58,493 nucleotides of DNA, from contig JAGYJT010000020.1 in the NCBI GenBank assembly GCA_018401955.1, forward strand, positions 1-58,493, read 5' to 3'. The position numbers were made by a program, and so were the translations under genes. Source of the DNA: Chitinophagales bacterium. GTDB lineage: Bacteria; Bacteroidota; Bacteroidia; Chitinophagales; CAIOSU01. Under the pieces are notes generated by a model that saw nothing but the letters and a program-made list of their open reading frames with translations, made no database searches and was not told where the DNA came from. Positions 25,914 through 34,806 of the stretch are shown in pieces. How positions within the stretch are numbered: position 1 is the stretch's first letter; each line of letters begins with the position of its first letter.

Positions 25914-28217
25914 ATGAGGCATAGCTTTCTTTTAATGCTCTTCGTTTTGTTTGCATCTGGCTCCCTTTTGGCGCAAGATTTATCCATTGGCCAATGGGTT
26001 ACGCACCTACCGCAGCGAGATGCTAGGCAGATTGTGGATGCCGGAGCCGAAATCTATGTGCTTACCGATGTTTATTATTTTTCGTTGAACAAAGCCACTG
26101 GCGAAATAAATAAATATGATAAGGTATGGGGCCTAAGCGATGTACAAGTTGAACACCTGGCCTACTGCGAGGCAGAAGATGCTTTGATTGTTGTTTACAG
26201 AAATACCAACATCGATTTAATTATTGGTGGCAATACCATCATAAACGTATCCGATATTTTAAGAAAAAGCATTAGTGGTGCTAAAGAAATAAACAGCGTG
26301 GTAGTGCGCGGCAGCTTTGCTTACTTTGCTACAACCTTTGGTATTGTGGTGTATGATGTTGCCAGTGAAGAGTTTAGGGATACCTACATTATTGGCGATA
26401 ACGGCGGACAGATAAGTGTGCAAGACGTTGCTTTTACTACCGATAGTATTTTTGCAATTACTACCGAGGGGGTAAAAAAGGCAGCTCTGTTGGGCGCCAA
26501 CTTGGCGAACTTTCAAAACTGGCAAAATATAGGCACCGCTGATGGATTGCCAACCGCAGATGGTAGGGAACTAGAAGTAGTTGGCGATACCTTGTATGCG
26601 CTATTTAACGATACTGTTTACGTTGGGTTTAACGGAGCGTGGAGCTTTTACTACGCCGATACAAACTATGTGTTGACCAACATTAAGGCCACTGGTGGCA
26701 AGCTATTGGTTTTAGAGAGCAACTCAACCCCTTCGGGCAGAGTATCTTATGAAGATGAGGCCGGGGCATGGCAGGTAATTGCTAATCAAAACTTTAACAT
26801 ACCCGCCGATGCCTTGTGGAACGACCAAACCCTTTGGGTGGCCGATGAGTTTCAAGGTTTTTTAAAATACAATGGCCCAACCGATGTTCAAAGCTTTGTG
26901 CCAAATGGCCCAAGCTCGTTTTCAATTACCGGCACTACTTATAAAGATGGTGTGCTATGGGTAGCACCCGGCGGTGCCGACCCCAACTTTAACTACAACT
27001 TTAACAACAACGGTTTTTATTCGCTTAACGATGGCTTTTGGCTAACCTACAACCAATTTAACTTACCCGCGCTGCAAGACGTGCTAAACGTATATTCAGT
27101 AGCCAGTTCGCCAATAAGCAATAAGGTTTATTTTGGTACGTTTTGGGATGGGTTGTTGGAGTGGGACGGCACCAACCTAGTAAAATACAACCAAACCAAT
27201 AGCACCTTGCAAGGTGCGGTAGGCGATGAAGCACGAACCCGCATAACGGGCCTAACCTTTGATGAGGCCGGTAATCTTTGGATAGCCAACCATGGGGCAA
27301 ACCAACCATTGCATGTGCTTGAGCCAGGTGGAGACTTTACGGTACTTAACACCCCTTCAATAGGCTTGGGCTCGGTATCTGATATAGTGATTGATGATTT
27401 TAACCGTAAATGGATAGCGCTACCCCAAAGTGGCACCCAAGGCATATTGGTATACGACCACGGCGCCGATGTTACCAGTACTGCCGACGACCAGTTTAAG
27501 GTGCTAAACACACAACTGGGTAACGGTGGTATGCATACTAACGAAGTGCTAACCTTGGCCAACGACAAATCAGGACAGATATGGGTAGGTACCACGCAAG
27601 GCATTACCGTGTTTTATTGTGCAGGCTCCGTGTTCTCGCAAGGTTGCGATGCCCAGCGAATTATTGTAAGTCGCGATGGTTTTAATGGATTTTTGTTAGA
27701 TAACGAGCGCATAAACGATATTTTGGTAGATGGCGCCGACCGCAAGTGGGTAGCTACCAACAGCGGCCTTTGGGTGTTTTCGGCAGACGGAACCCAGGAA
27801 CTTGGCTACTACAACGAGGCAAATAGCCCATTGCTATCCAACAATGTAATTTCGCTGGGCTACGATGGCGACGAAGGTATTGTTTACATAAGCACCGGAA
27901 GGGGGCTTATGTCACTTCGAACCGAAGCAACGGAAGGTACCAATGTATACCAAGACCCTATTGAAGTGTTTCCGAACCCCGTGCGCGAAACCTATAATGG
28001 TACTATTGCCATTAAGGGCCTACCTACCAATGCTGAAGTGCGAATAACCGATTTAGTTGGGCAGATAATGTACCAAACCCAAGCCTTTGGCGGTCAAGCT
28101 GTTTGGGATGGCAGAGACTATACTGGCCGTAAGGCAAAAACTGGCGTTTATTTGGTTTTTTCTATCAATGAAGATGGTACCGAATCGCAGCCAACCAAAC
28201 TACTCTTCATCAAGTAA
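25914..28217 (+). CDS. porZ: Type IX secretion protein PorZ-like
   Basis: A 767-residue exported protein with an N-terminal signal peptide (MRHSFLLMLFVLFASG..LLAQD), long beta-propeller blades with repeated I-W-V-G-T / R-K-W-I-A-x-x strands (for example WVGTTQGITVF and RKWVATNSGLWVF) and a C-terminal type IX sorting domain from about residue 690: PIEVFPNPVRE, VRITDLVGQIMY, KTGVYLVF, TKLLFIK. PorZ sits at the cell surface and is part of the attachment complex of the type IX system that processes cargo. Its position directly before recO is a recurring arrangement in this phylum. Promoter at 25823, no partner gene in front. Confidence 0.8.
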   Translation: MRHSFLLMLFVLFASGSLLAQDLSIGQWVTHLPQRDARQIVDAGAEIYVLTDVYYFSLNKATGEINKYDKVWGLSDVQVEHLAYCEAEDALIVVYRNTNIDLIIGGNTIINVSDILRKSISGAKEINSVVVRGSFAYFATTFGIVVYDVASEEFRDTYIIGDNGGQISVQDVAFTTDSIFAITTEGVKKAALLGANLANFQNWQNIGTADGLPTADGRELEVVGDTLYALFNDTVYVGFNGAWSFYYADTNYVLTNIKATGGKLLVLESNSTPSGRVSYEDEAGAWQVIANQNFNIPADALWNDQTLWVADEFQGFLKYNGPTDVQSFVPNGPSSFSITGTTYKDGVLWVAPGGADPNFNYNFNNNGFYSLNDGFWLTYNQFNLPALQDVLNVYSVASSPISNKVYFGTFWDGLLEWDGTNLVKYNQTNSTLQGAVGDEARTRITGLTFDEAGNLWIANHGANQPLHVLEPGGDFTVLNTPSIGLGSVSDIVIDDFNRKWIALPQSGTQGILVYDHGADVTSTADDQFKVLNTQLGNGGMHTNEVLTLANDKSGQIWVGTTQGITVFYCAGSVFSQGCDAQRIIVSRDGFNGFLLDNERINDILVDGADRKWVATNSGLWVFSADGTQELGYYNEANSPLLSNNVISLGYDGDEGIVYISTGRGLMSLRTEATEGTNVYQDPIEVFPNPVRETYNGTIAIKGLPTNAEVRITDLVGQIMYQTQAFGGQAVWDGRDYTGRKAKTGVYLVFSINEDGTESQPTKLLFIK

Positions 28218-28239
28218 TAAACCGGTATCTTTATACCTA

Positions 28240-28965
28240 ATGCTGGTTAAAACCCCTGGAATTGTATTGCACACCCTTAAATACTCCGAAACGAGTATAG
28301 TGAGCCGCATATATACCCGCGAGCTTGGGCTACAATCGTATATGGTAAACGGCGTAAGAGGCTCTAAAGGTAACAAAGCAGCGCTCTTTAGGCCCGGCAA
28401 CATCCTTGAGCTGGTATCGTATTTTAAGCGCGAGCACAAAGGGCTGCAGCGCTTAAAGGAATACAACTACGGCATTATTTACCAGCAACTACCATTTAAT
28501 ATTATCAAAAGCTCACTAGCGCTGTTTCTTATTGAGATACTGAACAAGGTACTGAATGAAGAAGAAGCACATCCTGATTTGTATGATTTTATTGAAGGGT
28601 CTTTTGTGAGGCTTGATACCACAGAAAGTGAGTTAAGTACCTTTCATATCCGCTTTTTAAGTTTGTTGGCTATGGAACTCGGATTTCACCCGGGTGGAAA
28701 CTATAGCACCACCAAACCCTATTTTGATTTGCAAGAAGGGCAGAGCTTGGACGAAGCGCCAACGCATCACTTATACCTAGAACCGCGCCACGCAGCCTTT
28801 TTTTTCAATCAATTGGAAGGCCCAGCATTAAATAATGTGGAGCGTAGAGCACTTTTGGAAAAATTATTACAGTTTTTTGCCCTACATATTGATAATTTTG
28901 GTGAGATACGCTCATGGAACGTGTTAAAGGAAGTGCTGGCAACTCCAGCTACAAAAAGTAATTAA
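28240..28965 (+). CDS. recO: DNA repair protein RecO
   Basis: A 241-residue protein from ATG 28240 (MLVKTPGIVLHTLKYSETSI). An open frame extends to 28087 but runs into the porZ coding end, so the inner start was taken; it begins 22 nt after the porZ stop. The OB-fold N-terminus, with SETSIVSRIYTRELGLQSYM and VNGVRGSKGN, then the helical C-terminal part (LSLLAMELGFHPGGNY), fits RecO, which loads RecA through RecFOR and anneals ssDNA. The usual C-terminal zinc finger Cys are not visible, as in many Bacteroidota RecO. Confidence 0.88.
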   Translation: MLVKTPGIVLHTLKYSETSIVSRIYTRELGLQSYMVNGVRGSKGNKAALFRPGNILELVSYFKREHKGLQRLKEYNYGIIYQQLPFNIIKSSLALFLIEILNKVLNEEEAHPDLYDFIEGSFVRLDTTESELSTFHIRFLSLLAMELGFHPGGNYSTTKPYFDLQEGQSLDEAPTHHLYLEPRHAAFFFNQLEGPALNNVERRALLEKLLQFFALHIDNFGEIRSWNVLKEVLATPATKSN

Positions 28966-28981
28966 CAAAACAGCGGTATTA

Positions 28982-30604
28982 ATGCTCTCAATAAAAAAGT
29001 TTAGTGGCATATTTATCCTGTTTTGGGTATTAACTGTTTTGATTTACCAAAATGGTTTGGGCAGTCAATTTGTAGATGATTACATTGCTGGCATAGTGCG
29101 GTTTATGGATGTTGGATGGGCAGGCCTTGCCGACTCGTATGAGTTTACGAGTTTGTACTTTGGGCACAACATAACCTTTTACGGCTTCTATTCTTTGTTT
29201 GGCTCGTCGCCAGTAGCTTGGTTTTTATTATTTACTGGTTTACACAGCCTAAATGCTGCTTTTACATACGCTTTTGTAAAAAAACTATTTTCCAACAACC
29301 AGTTTCCTGCAGCTACTACCGGTGCTACTATTATTAGTTTATTGTTTCTATTGTCGCCCTACCAAACCGAAAATGTAATTTGGGGCGCAACCCTGCACTA
29401 TGCGGTATCAATGGTTTGCATGTGGGGAATAATTTGGCTTTATACAGCCTATTTAAACAATAGCAAAACCATATTATTGGTTTGCATGTATCTGCTGTTT
29501 GCATTTTCATTGGTTACCCTTGAAATATCGTTAGTGTTTCCGGGGGTTTTTATGATAGTATTTGGCATACTTTGGCAACCTACAATAAGCGTATCTAATA
29601 TCTTAAAGCACCTCAAAATAATTGCCTTACCAATGGCCATTATTATTGTTTGCTACTTTACCGCTACATATGCATTTAAGGGTCACTTTATTGGCCATTA
29701 TGGCAGCGGCACCCACATGCAGTTTAATCCAACTCAATTGATTGGAGCCATGTGGAAATACTTGGCAAAACTGCTCGGGTTTGTTCATTGGTTTCCTTAC
29801 GAGCACAAAGAGAGGGTTTATGTACTATTTGATAATCCAAAAATTGCAGTAACGCTATTGGTCTTTCTTAGTGGAGCTTTAATTGGGCTATACAAATACA
29901 GAAAACGCTATGCAACCTTTATTGTTGGTTGGTCTTTACTAATTTTTGTGTTGCTTTTACCGGTGCTCAACATGTACTTTATGTACTTAAATCAAGGTGA
30001 GAACGACAGGTTATCATACTTTGCGTCCGCCTATATTTATGGCATCCCCGTATTGTTGTTTATGTGGTTTTCAGGCCGACTGCTATGGGCTTATGGTATA
30101 GTAATGCTTGCTGTTTGCATATTGCTGCTGCAAATACAAACTCAAAAATGGGAAAACGCGGCAGCCATACAGTTAAAAGCCGCCGATAGCCCCTTATTGT
30201 ATAACCCAAATGGTAATGTGTATTTGCTAAACCTACCCGTGTATTATAGAGGTGTGTACATTTATAGAAACTATAATCGGTTTGGGTGGGCACGTGAGTT
30301 CTATGAGTTACCCAATGTAAGCGCTAGCACCAAATACATACTTTCATACAATTTGCAAAACCCAAGTGACTCTGTAATTGTATCGGCTTTGCCTGAGCCC
30401 AATACCTTTAAAGTAGAACTATCTACTTGGGGCAATTGGTTTTGGTATGGTAACAAAGGCGCCCAAAACCGCGCAGATGATGATATGACCATCACGTTAG
30501 ATGAATGGGGCCACAGCTATACGATATCAATTCCAGAGTTAAAACCACAAGACCGTCTGTTATATTTTTCATTAAATGGATGGACAGAAGTGAAAAAACC
30601 TTAA
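28982..30604 (+). CDS. Multi-pass membrane protein, GT-C-like
   Basis: A 540-residue protein with about 11-12 hydrophobic segments. The first extracytoplasmic loop carries LGSQFVDDYIAG, a D-D pair where GT-C glycosyltransferases that use lipid-linked sugars place their acidic site. The next loop has FGHNITFYGFYS, and further spans follow (IIWLYTAYLNN, VFPGVFMIVFGIL, FIVGWSLLIFVLLLPVLNMY). The C-terminal 100 residues are a soluble beta-rich domain. The likely job is transfer of a sugar in the envelope, but the family is not certain. It begins 16 nt after recO, so read-through from porZ-recO is possible. Confidence 0.5.
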   Translation: MLSIKKFSGIFILFWVLTVLIYQNGLGSQFVDDYIAGIVRFMDVGWAGLADSYEFTSLYFGHNITFYGFYSLFGSSPVAWFLLFTGLHSLNAAFTYAFVKKLFSNNQFPAATTGATIISLLFLLSPYQTENVIWGATLHYAVSMVCMWGIIWLYTAYLNNSKTILLVCMYLLFAFSLVTLEISLVFPGVFMIVFGILWQPTISVSNILKHLKIIALPMAIIIVCYFTATYAFKGHFIGHYGSGTHMQFNPTQLIGAMWKYLAKLLGFVHWFPYEHKERVYVLFDNPKIAVTLLVFLSGALIGLYKYRKRYATFIVGWSLLIFVLLLPVLNMYFMYLNQGENDRLSYFASAYIYGIPVLLFMWFSGRLLWAYGIVMLAVCILLLQIQTQKWENAAAIQLKAADSPLLYNPNGNVYLLNLPVYYRGVYIYRNYNRFGWAREFYELPNVSASTKYILSYNLQNPSDSVIVSALPEPNTFKVELSTWGNWFWYGNKGAQNRADDDMTITLDEWGHSYTISIPELKPQDRLLYFSLNGWTEVKKP

Positions 30605-30613
30605 CCATAAACT

Positions 30614-30621
30614 TACATTTG
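30614..30621 (+). promoter_or_regulatory. -7 box at the YdcF-like gene
   Basis: TACATTTG matches TAnnTTTG and ends 4 nt before the ATG at 30626, with a second in-frame ATG at 30638. This suggests a nearly leaderless transcript, or that the second ATG is used. Confidence 0.4.
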
Positions 30622-30625
30622 TACC

Positions 30626-31252
30626 ATGCCTATAAATATGCCCGGTAAAAAGATAAAGATTGGAGGGGTGCTATTGGTACTGCTCATTTGCCTGTTTTTG
30701 TTTCGATACCCTATTATGCGGGGTTTCGGACAGTTCCTCATCTCGTCTGATGAAGACCAAAAGGTATCGCATGCGTTTGTACTGTCGGGTGGCGCTTTTG
30801 ATAGGGCACCTAAAGGTGCTAGCCTATTTTTAAACGGCTTTGCCGATACGATAGTATGCACCGGCGAAAGCATTCCGCACGACTTGTTGGCTATTGGTGT
30901 ACCCTACAGCGAAGGCGAGATAACTAGGCGATTTGTAATTGAAAACGGCGTGCCCGAAGGAAATGTAAAGCTCATTGAAAAAGGCACCAGCACTATGGAG
31001 GAGTCTGAAATCATTTTAAATTATTGCCAACAAAACGGCATTACTAAAATTGGCATTGTATCAACCAAGTTTCACACCAAGCGCATAAGGCGAGTGTTTG
31101 ATAAAAAATTTAAAGACTCTGGTATCACGGTATTGGTTTTAGGTGCTGACGCTACCGCATACGACGAAGAAAAGTGGTGGGAAGGCGAATACGGCCTTAT
31201 CAACCTCAATAACGAGTACATCAAGATTGCCTATTACTGGTTAAAGTATTAG
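30626..31252 (+). CDS. YdcF/ElyC-family (DUF218) envelope protein
   Basis: A 208-residue protein with one N-terminal membrane anchor (about residues 10-27, KIGGVLLVLLICLFLFRY) followed by the Rossmann-like DUF218 domain: HAFVLSGGAFDRAPKGASLF, VCTGES, a charged block EKGTSTMEESEIIL and IGIVSTKFHTKRIRRVF. The family includes SanA and ElyC, which act on the periplasmic side of the inner membrane in envelope integrity. The substrate is unknown. It ends tail-to-tail with hipA, the two frames overlapping by 4 nt (31249-31252). Confidence 0.75.
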   Translation: MPINMPGKKIKIGGVLLVLLICLFLFRYPIMRGFGQFLISSDEDQKVSHAFVLSGGAFDRAPKGASLFLNGFADTIVCTGESIPHDLLAIGVPYSEGEITRRFVIENGVPEGNVKLIEKGTSTMEESEIILNYCQQNGITKIGIVSTKFHTKRIRRVFDKKFKDSGITVLVLGADATAYDEEKWWEGEYGLINLNNEYIKIAYYWLKY

Positions 31253-32541
31253 AGCGGCATCAATGTATCGTTAATAGCAACCCTCAACGCATCCGCTACG
31301 CCCGTTAGTTTTGCATAGTTGGGCCAATTGCGCACTACTTGGCTAACTTCATCAATTATCGCGGGTGCTTTTTTTACGTTCATTTGACTTGCAAGCGTGA
31401 GCAAATCAACCCTGGTGATACCTTGCCGCTTACCGTTAATGCTCAAGGCATGTTGACTTACCCATGCGCTACCTGGCCTATAGGCATGGCACACATCATA
31501 TGCGGGCGAAAGCCTCCATTGGCCTGCTTTATCCATGGTAAAGGCAAAATTCTTGGTATGGTCGTCGCAGTTGCGTGCCATTGTATTAAACACCATGCGC
31601 CTGTAAAGCTGCTCTGCCTCAGCATAAGTCAAACCCAGCATCCTCATAGTTTGAAACAACTGCTCATAACTGTATGAGGTAACCTCGTTAAAATCGAAGT
31701 GTCGCATGGCACAAAAGCTCTGCACATGTAGTTTTTCCCCATCTGGCAATCGGTCGAAACGCTTGGTCATAAAATGTGCCCTGCCGTTTTCTTCCAGCAG
31801 GCGGCTTTCCATCATATTAATACCACAATCTTTGGCCATCAGGTAATAAGCCATTTCAACCCTTCCGTAACCATAGGTTGCACCAAACTGGCTATCAGTA
31901 ACACCATCAAACTTTATCAGCCACTGCGAAAAGCCTTTAGGCGCCTTGGCTTGCCCAGAGCGCACTTGGCCTGTTTGCTCATTGTAAGCTATCACTGCCT
32001 TTGCCCTTGCACCACCTGCCGAGGTACCTACTTTCAGCACTTCGCGCAAAGCAAACTCCTCATCTTCGGTAAGATTGGTCTCAAAAGCCGATCTGTCGGA
32101 TAATATAGTTTGGGCAATGTCCACCAACTCACTAATCTCTATTTTAGTTGTGGTATTATTACCTTGTTGAAGCACCGGCTCAAACTCCAATGCGCCCATG
32201 CCACGCGTACCAATAAAGCAAAGTACTTCTACTGGGCTCATGCTGTTGGCTGGCCTACCCTGCTGGGCTAGCCAAGCATTTATCAGTGAGTTGCCATACC
32301 TATCGGGCAACACATCGGCCAATAGGCCTGGTAAACCTTTAAAGGTGCTATTGTTAGCTAGCTCCGGGAAGTTAAACACCCTGCCTTTAGCGCTACCAAT
32401 AGGCATTAAAATAGGCGCAACGTTCCAGTTTTGCTGTTGGAAGGCAGGGTCATACTCAAACGAGCCCATACCAGTAGCTTTATCCCAAGCCACGGCACCT
32501 ACCCTTTTACCCCACAAGTATACAAAGGCCGTGTTTACCAT
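31249..32541 (-). CDS. hipA: HipA-family Ser/Thr kinase toxin
   Basis: A 430-residue protein kinase fold from ATG 32541 (MVNTAFVYLWGKRVG). A TTG at 32547 is also in frame but ATG 32541 overlaps the hipB stop by one base (TAATG), the standard hipBA coupling. Marks of the family are the ATP-loop VGTSAGGARAKAVIAYN near residue 185, MTKRFDRLPDG, NCDDHTKNFAF with the catalytic Asp near 330, and SPAYDVCH. HipA-type kinases inactivate glutamyl-tRNA synthetase or related targets and cause persistence; full length and intact motifs suggest an active enzyme. Its partner is the HTH gene just upstream. Confidence 0.92.
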   Translation of the reverse strand: MVNTAFVYLWGKRVGAVAWDKATGMGSFEYDPAFQQQNWNVAPILMPIGSAKGRVFNFPELANNSTFKGLPGLLADVLPDRYGNSLINAWLAQQGRPANSMSPVEVLCFIGTRGMGALEFEPVLQQGNNTTTKIEISELVDIAQTILSDRSAFETNLTEDEEFALREVLKVGTSAGGARAKAVIAYNEQTGQVRSGQAKAPKGFSQWLIKFDGVTDSQFGATYGYGRVEMAYYLMAKDCGINMMESRLLEENGRAHFMTKRFDRLPDGEKLHVQSFCAMRHFDFNEVTSYSYEQLFQTMRMLGLTYAEAEQLYRRMVFNTMARNCDDHTKNFAFTMDKAGQWRLSPAYDVCHAYRPGSAWVSQHALSINGKRQGITRVDLLTLASQMNVKKAPAIIDEVSQVVRNWPNYAKLTGVADALRVAINDTLMPL

Positions 32542-32891
32542 TACCAATCGCTTTTGGGTGTGCTGCCTTTATCGTCGGTGCGACTTGCCCTTTGGCGTTT
32601 TTCTTTTTCCAGCTGTGCGAGTTTCAAAGGGCTTATTACCTGCGATACCTGAAATTGCTGCAGCAGGTGCAATTGCCCCAATACCCGTAAAATCTGGATG
32701 ATGGAAAGCAAAGTACCACCTGAGCCATTTTCTATCTGACTTAAAGTAGTGCGATGAAGCCCTGCGGCCTCCGCAGTTTCTTCCTGGGTTTTGTTTTGCT
32801 GTATGCGGGTATCTTTGATAAAGCGGCCAATTTGCTCCATTATGGCAACATCACTCATTGACAACCAGTTTATGTCGGCTTTTTCCATCAT
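32541..32891 (-). CDS. hipB: HipB-like HTH antitoxin/repressor
   Basis: A 116-residue protein with an XRE-type helix-turn-helix: IGRFIKDTRIQQNKTQEETA then AGLHRTTLSQIENGSGGTLL. It neutralises HipA and represses the operon by binding operators in front of it. The C-terminal tail is basic and Gln/Lys rich. A regulated promoter with two 20-nt direct repeats and a palindrome lies immediately upstream (32911-33007), which supports autoregulation. There are two possible ATG starts (32891 and 32888). Confidence 0.88.
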   Translation of the reverse strand: MMEKADINWLSMSDVAIMEQIGRFIKDTRIQQNKTQEETAEAAGLHRTTLSQIENGSGGTLLSIIQILRVLGQLHLLQQFQVSQVISPLKLAQLEKEKRQRASRTDDKGSTPKSDW

Positions 32892-32910
32892 TAAATACTA
32901 ATTAATTAGC

Positions 32911-33007
32911 TAATGTAGTAATTATCCTACAATATTGCAAATTATTTAATGACGGATAAATCCATCATTAAAGTAAAAAAATGAGCTTAATGTAGTAAAA
33001 ATCCTAC
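32911..33007. promoter_or_regulatory. HipB operator array
   Basis: Two near-identical 20-mers, TAATGTAGTAATTATCCTAC at 32911-32930 and TAATGTAGTAAAAATCCTAC at 32988-33007, differ at 2 of 20 positions and each holds the dyad GTAG-N8-CTAC. Halfway between them is a 24-nt imperfect palindrome at 32947-32970 built on TAATGA and GGAT-AA-ATCC. The centres are 38 and 39 nt apart. The array starts 20 nt upstream of the hipB ATG. Confidence 0.7.
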
Positions 33008-33123
33008 TTTATTATCGCATATTTTGTACCCCTATAACCGTAAAGGGCAATTATGAAACGTGAAAATTAGTTAACGCCATACCTTAGGTGGTAGGCTACA
33101 CGTTAACCATCATTAGCTTTTAT

Positions 33124-33131
33124 TAACTTTG
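33124..33131 (+). promoter_or_regulatory. -7 box of gldA operon
   Basis: TAACTTTG matches TAnnTTTG, 21 nt before the gldA ATG at 33153. It lies 117 nt from the nearest hipB operator copy, so the divergent gene set does not obviously share it. Confidence 0.5.
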
Positions 33132-33152
33132 CCCTTCTTTAGGGAAACTTCC

Positions 33153-34061
33153 ATGTCGGTTAAAGTAGATCATCTTACCAAGCTTTATGGCGCACAACGT
33201 GCCGTTGACGATATTTCGTTTGAAGTACGCACAGGCGAGGTATTGGGTTTTCTGGGGCCAAACGGTGCTGGCAAGTCTACTACCATGAAAATGGTTACTT
33301 GCTTTATACCCCAAAGCAGCGGCAAAGCAACCGTTTGTGGGTTTGATACCATCAATAACCCGATGGATGTGCGCCGCAAGATTGGCTACTTGCCCGAAAG
33401 TAACCCGTTGTACTACGATATGTATGTGCGCGAGTACTTGGAGTTTGTGGCCCGGGTGCACAAGCTTAGCAACATTAACCAGCGCATTGCTGAAATGGTG
33501 GACATGACCGGCCTTGGCCGCGAACGCCACAAAAAAATTGGTCAACTAAGTAAAGGCTATAAGCAACGGGTGGGCATAGCGCAAGCCATGCTGCACAACC
33601 CCGATGTACTGATACTGGATGAACCAACCAGCGGCCTAGACCCTAACCAGTTGGTAGAGATAAGGAGCCTGATAAAGAACCTGGGCAAAGAAAAAACCGT
33701 GATACTCTCTACACACATTATGCAAGAAGTGCAGGCCATGTGCGATAGGGTTATCATTATTAATAAAGGCAAACTGGTAGCCGACGATACACCGGAGCAC
33801 CTACAACAGCGCACGGCAGGCGAAACCATAGTGCGTGTAGAGTTTAAAGAAACACCCGAGTTGAAAGTGCTAATGGCCATTGGTGGTGTAAAGAACGTGA
33901 AGAAAGATAAAGACAACCAGTGGTTAGTGTACTCTCAACCAGGCAAAGACCCACGGGAAGAGATTTTCCGCTTTGCGAGTGAAAAGGGCTTAACGCTATT
34001 GACGTTGAATAAAGAGCAATCATCATTGGAAAACGTTTTCCAAGAATTGACCACAAAATAA
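33153..34061 (+). CDS. gldA: Gliding motility ABC transporter ATPase GldA
   Basis: A 302-residue ATPase from ATG 33153 (MSVKVDHLTKLYGAQRAV); an ATG at 33129 is in frame but would overlap the promoter box. Walker A is GPNGAGKSTTMKMV, the signature helix is LSKGYKQRVGIAQAM, Walker B is VLILDEPTSGLDPNQLV and the His switch is STHIMQEV. It would power the GldF/GldG permease that follows. GldA is required for gliding in Flavobacterium and its close homologues serve other Bacteroidota exporters. First gene of a four-gene operon with short gaps or overlaps. Confidence 0.88.
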   Translation: MSVKVDHLTKLYGAQRAVDDISFEVRTGEVLGFLGPNGAGKSTTMKMVTCFIPQSSGKATVCGFDTINNPMDVRRKIGYLPESNPLYYDMYVREYLEFVARVHKLSNINQRIAEMVDMTGLGRERHKKIGQLSKGYKQRVGIAQAMLHNPDVLILDEPTSGLDPNQLVEIRSLIKNLGKEKTVILSTHIMQEVQAMCDRVIIINKGKLVADDTPEHLQQRTAGETIVRVEFKETPELKVLMAIGGVKNVKKDKDNQWLVYSQPGKDPREEIFRFASEKGLTLLTLNKEQSSLENVFQELTTK

Positions 34062-34071
34062 CCAAGCAAGG

Positions 34072-34806
34072 ATGCTAAGTATATACCGCAAAGAGATAAA
34101 TGCCTTCTTCAGCTCGCTGATAGGGTATATCGCTATTGTGGTGTTTCTAGTGATTACGGGCCTTATTGTTTGGGTTTTTCCTGATACCAACGTGCTTGAT
34201 TATGGCTTTGCCTCGCTAGAGAGCTTGTTTTTTGTCGCCCCTTGGGTATACCTTTTCTTAATACCGGCCATTACCATGCGCTCGTTTGCTGAAGAGATAA
34301 GCAATGGCACCATCGAAATGTTGGCCACCAAGCCCTTGCGCGAGCTGGATATTATATTGGGCAAATACTTTGCAGCGCTTACGCTGGTAATTTTTTCGCT
34401 ATTGCCTACGGTTATTTATTATGTAGCTGTTTATCAACTAGGTTCGCCGAAAGGTAACTTGGATAGCGGCGCCATTTGGGGCTCATACATAGGGCTGTTG
34501 TTTTTGGGTTCGGCGTTCGTGTCCATTGGCATGTTTGCATCAAGCATTACCAGCAACCAGATTGTATCGTTTGTATTAGCGGCGTTCCTTTGCTTCTTTT
34601 TCCATTGGACGTTTGACTTTTTGAGCGGATTGGAACTGTTTTATGCCAAAATTGACGACATTATTGAGGCCATTGGCATCAATGCACACTACATAAGCAT
34701 TAGCCGTGGGGTGGTTGATACACGGGATTTGGTATACTTCATCAGCTTTACGGCTGTATTTATCCTGTTAACCAAAACGGTGCTGGAGAGCAGGAAATGG
34801 AAATGA
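34072..34806 (+). CDS. gldF: Gliding motility ABC transporter permease GldF
   Basis: A 244-residue inner-membrane protein with about six hydrophobic spans. The opening MLSIYRKEINAFFSSLIGYI, VPWVYLFLIPAITMRSFAEEISNGTIEMLAT (conserved ABC-2 permease block) and the C-terminal spans (LVYFISFTAVFILLTKTVLE) match GldF. It pairs with GldA as the membrane part and overlaps gldG by 10 nt. The start is 10 nt behind the gldA stop, in one transcription unit. Confidence 0.88.
   Translation: MLSIYRKEINAFFSSLIGYIAIVVFLVITGLIVWVFPDTNVLDYGFASLESLFFVAPWVYLFLIPAITMRSFAEEISNGTIEMLATKPLRELDIILGKYFAALTLVIFSLLPTVIYYVAVYQLGSPKGNLDSGAIWGSYIGLLFLGSAFVSIGMFASSITSNQIVSFVLAAFLCFFFHWTFDFLSGLELFYAKIDDIIEAIGINAHYISISRGVVDTRDLVYFISFTAVFILLTKTVLESRKWK

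Noticed and set aside
28087..28239. Upstream extension of recO
   Set aside because: It lies inside the porZ coding end in another frame; ATG 28240 gives a normal RecO N-terminus.
31339..32103. Plus-strand open frames inside hipA
   Set aside because: They are shadows of the well-supported hipA frame, without motifs, promoter or signal.
32541..32547. TTG start of hipA at 32547
   Set aside because: ATG 32541 overlaps the hipB stop by a single base (TAATG), the usual coupled layout, and no residues of the fold are lost.
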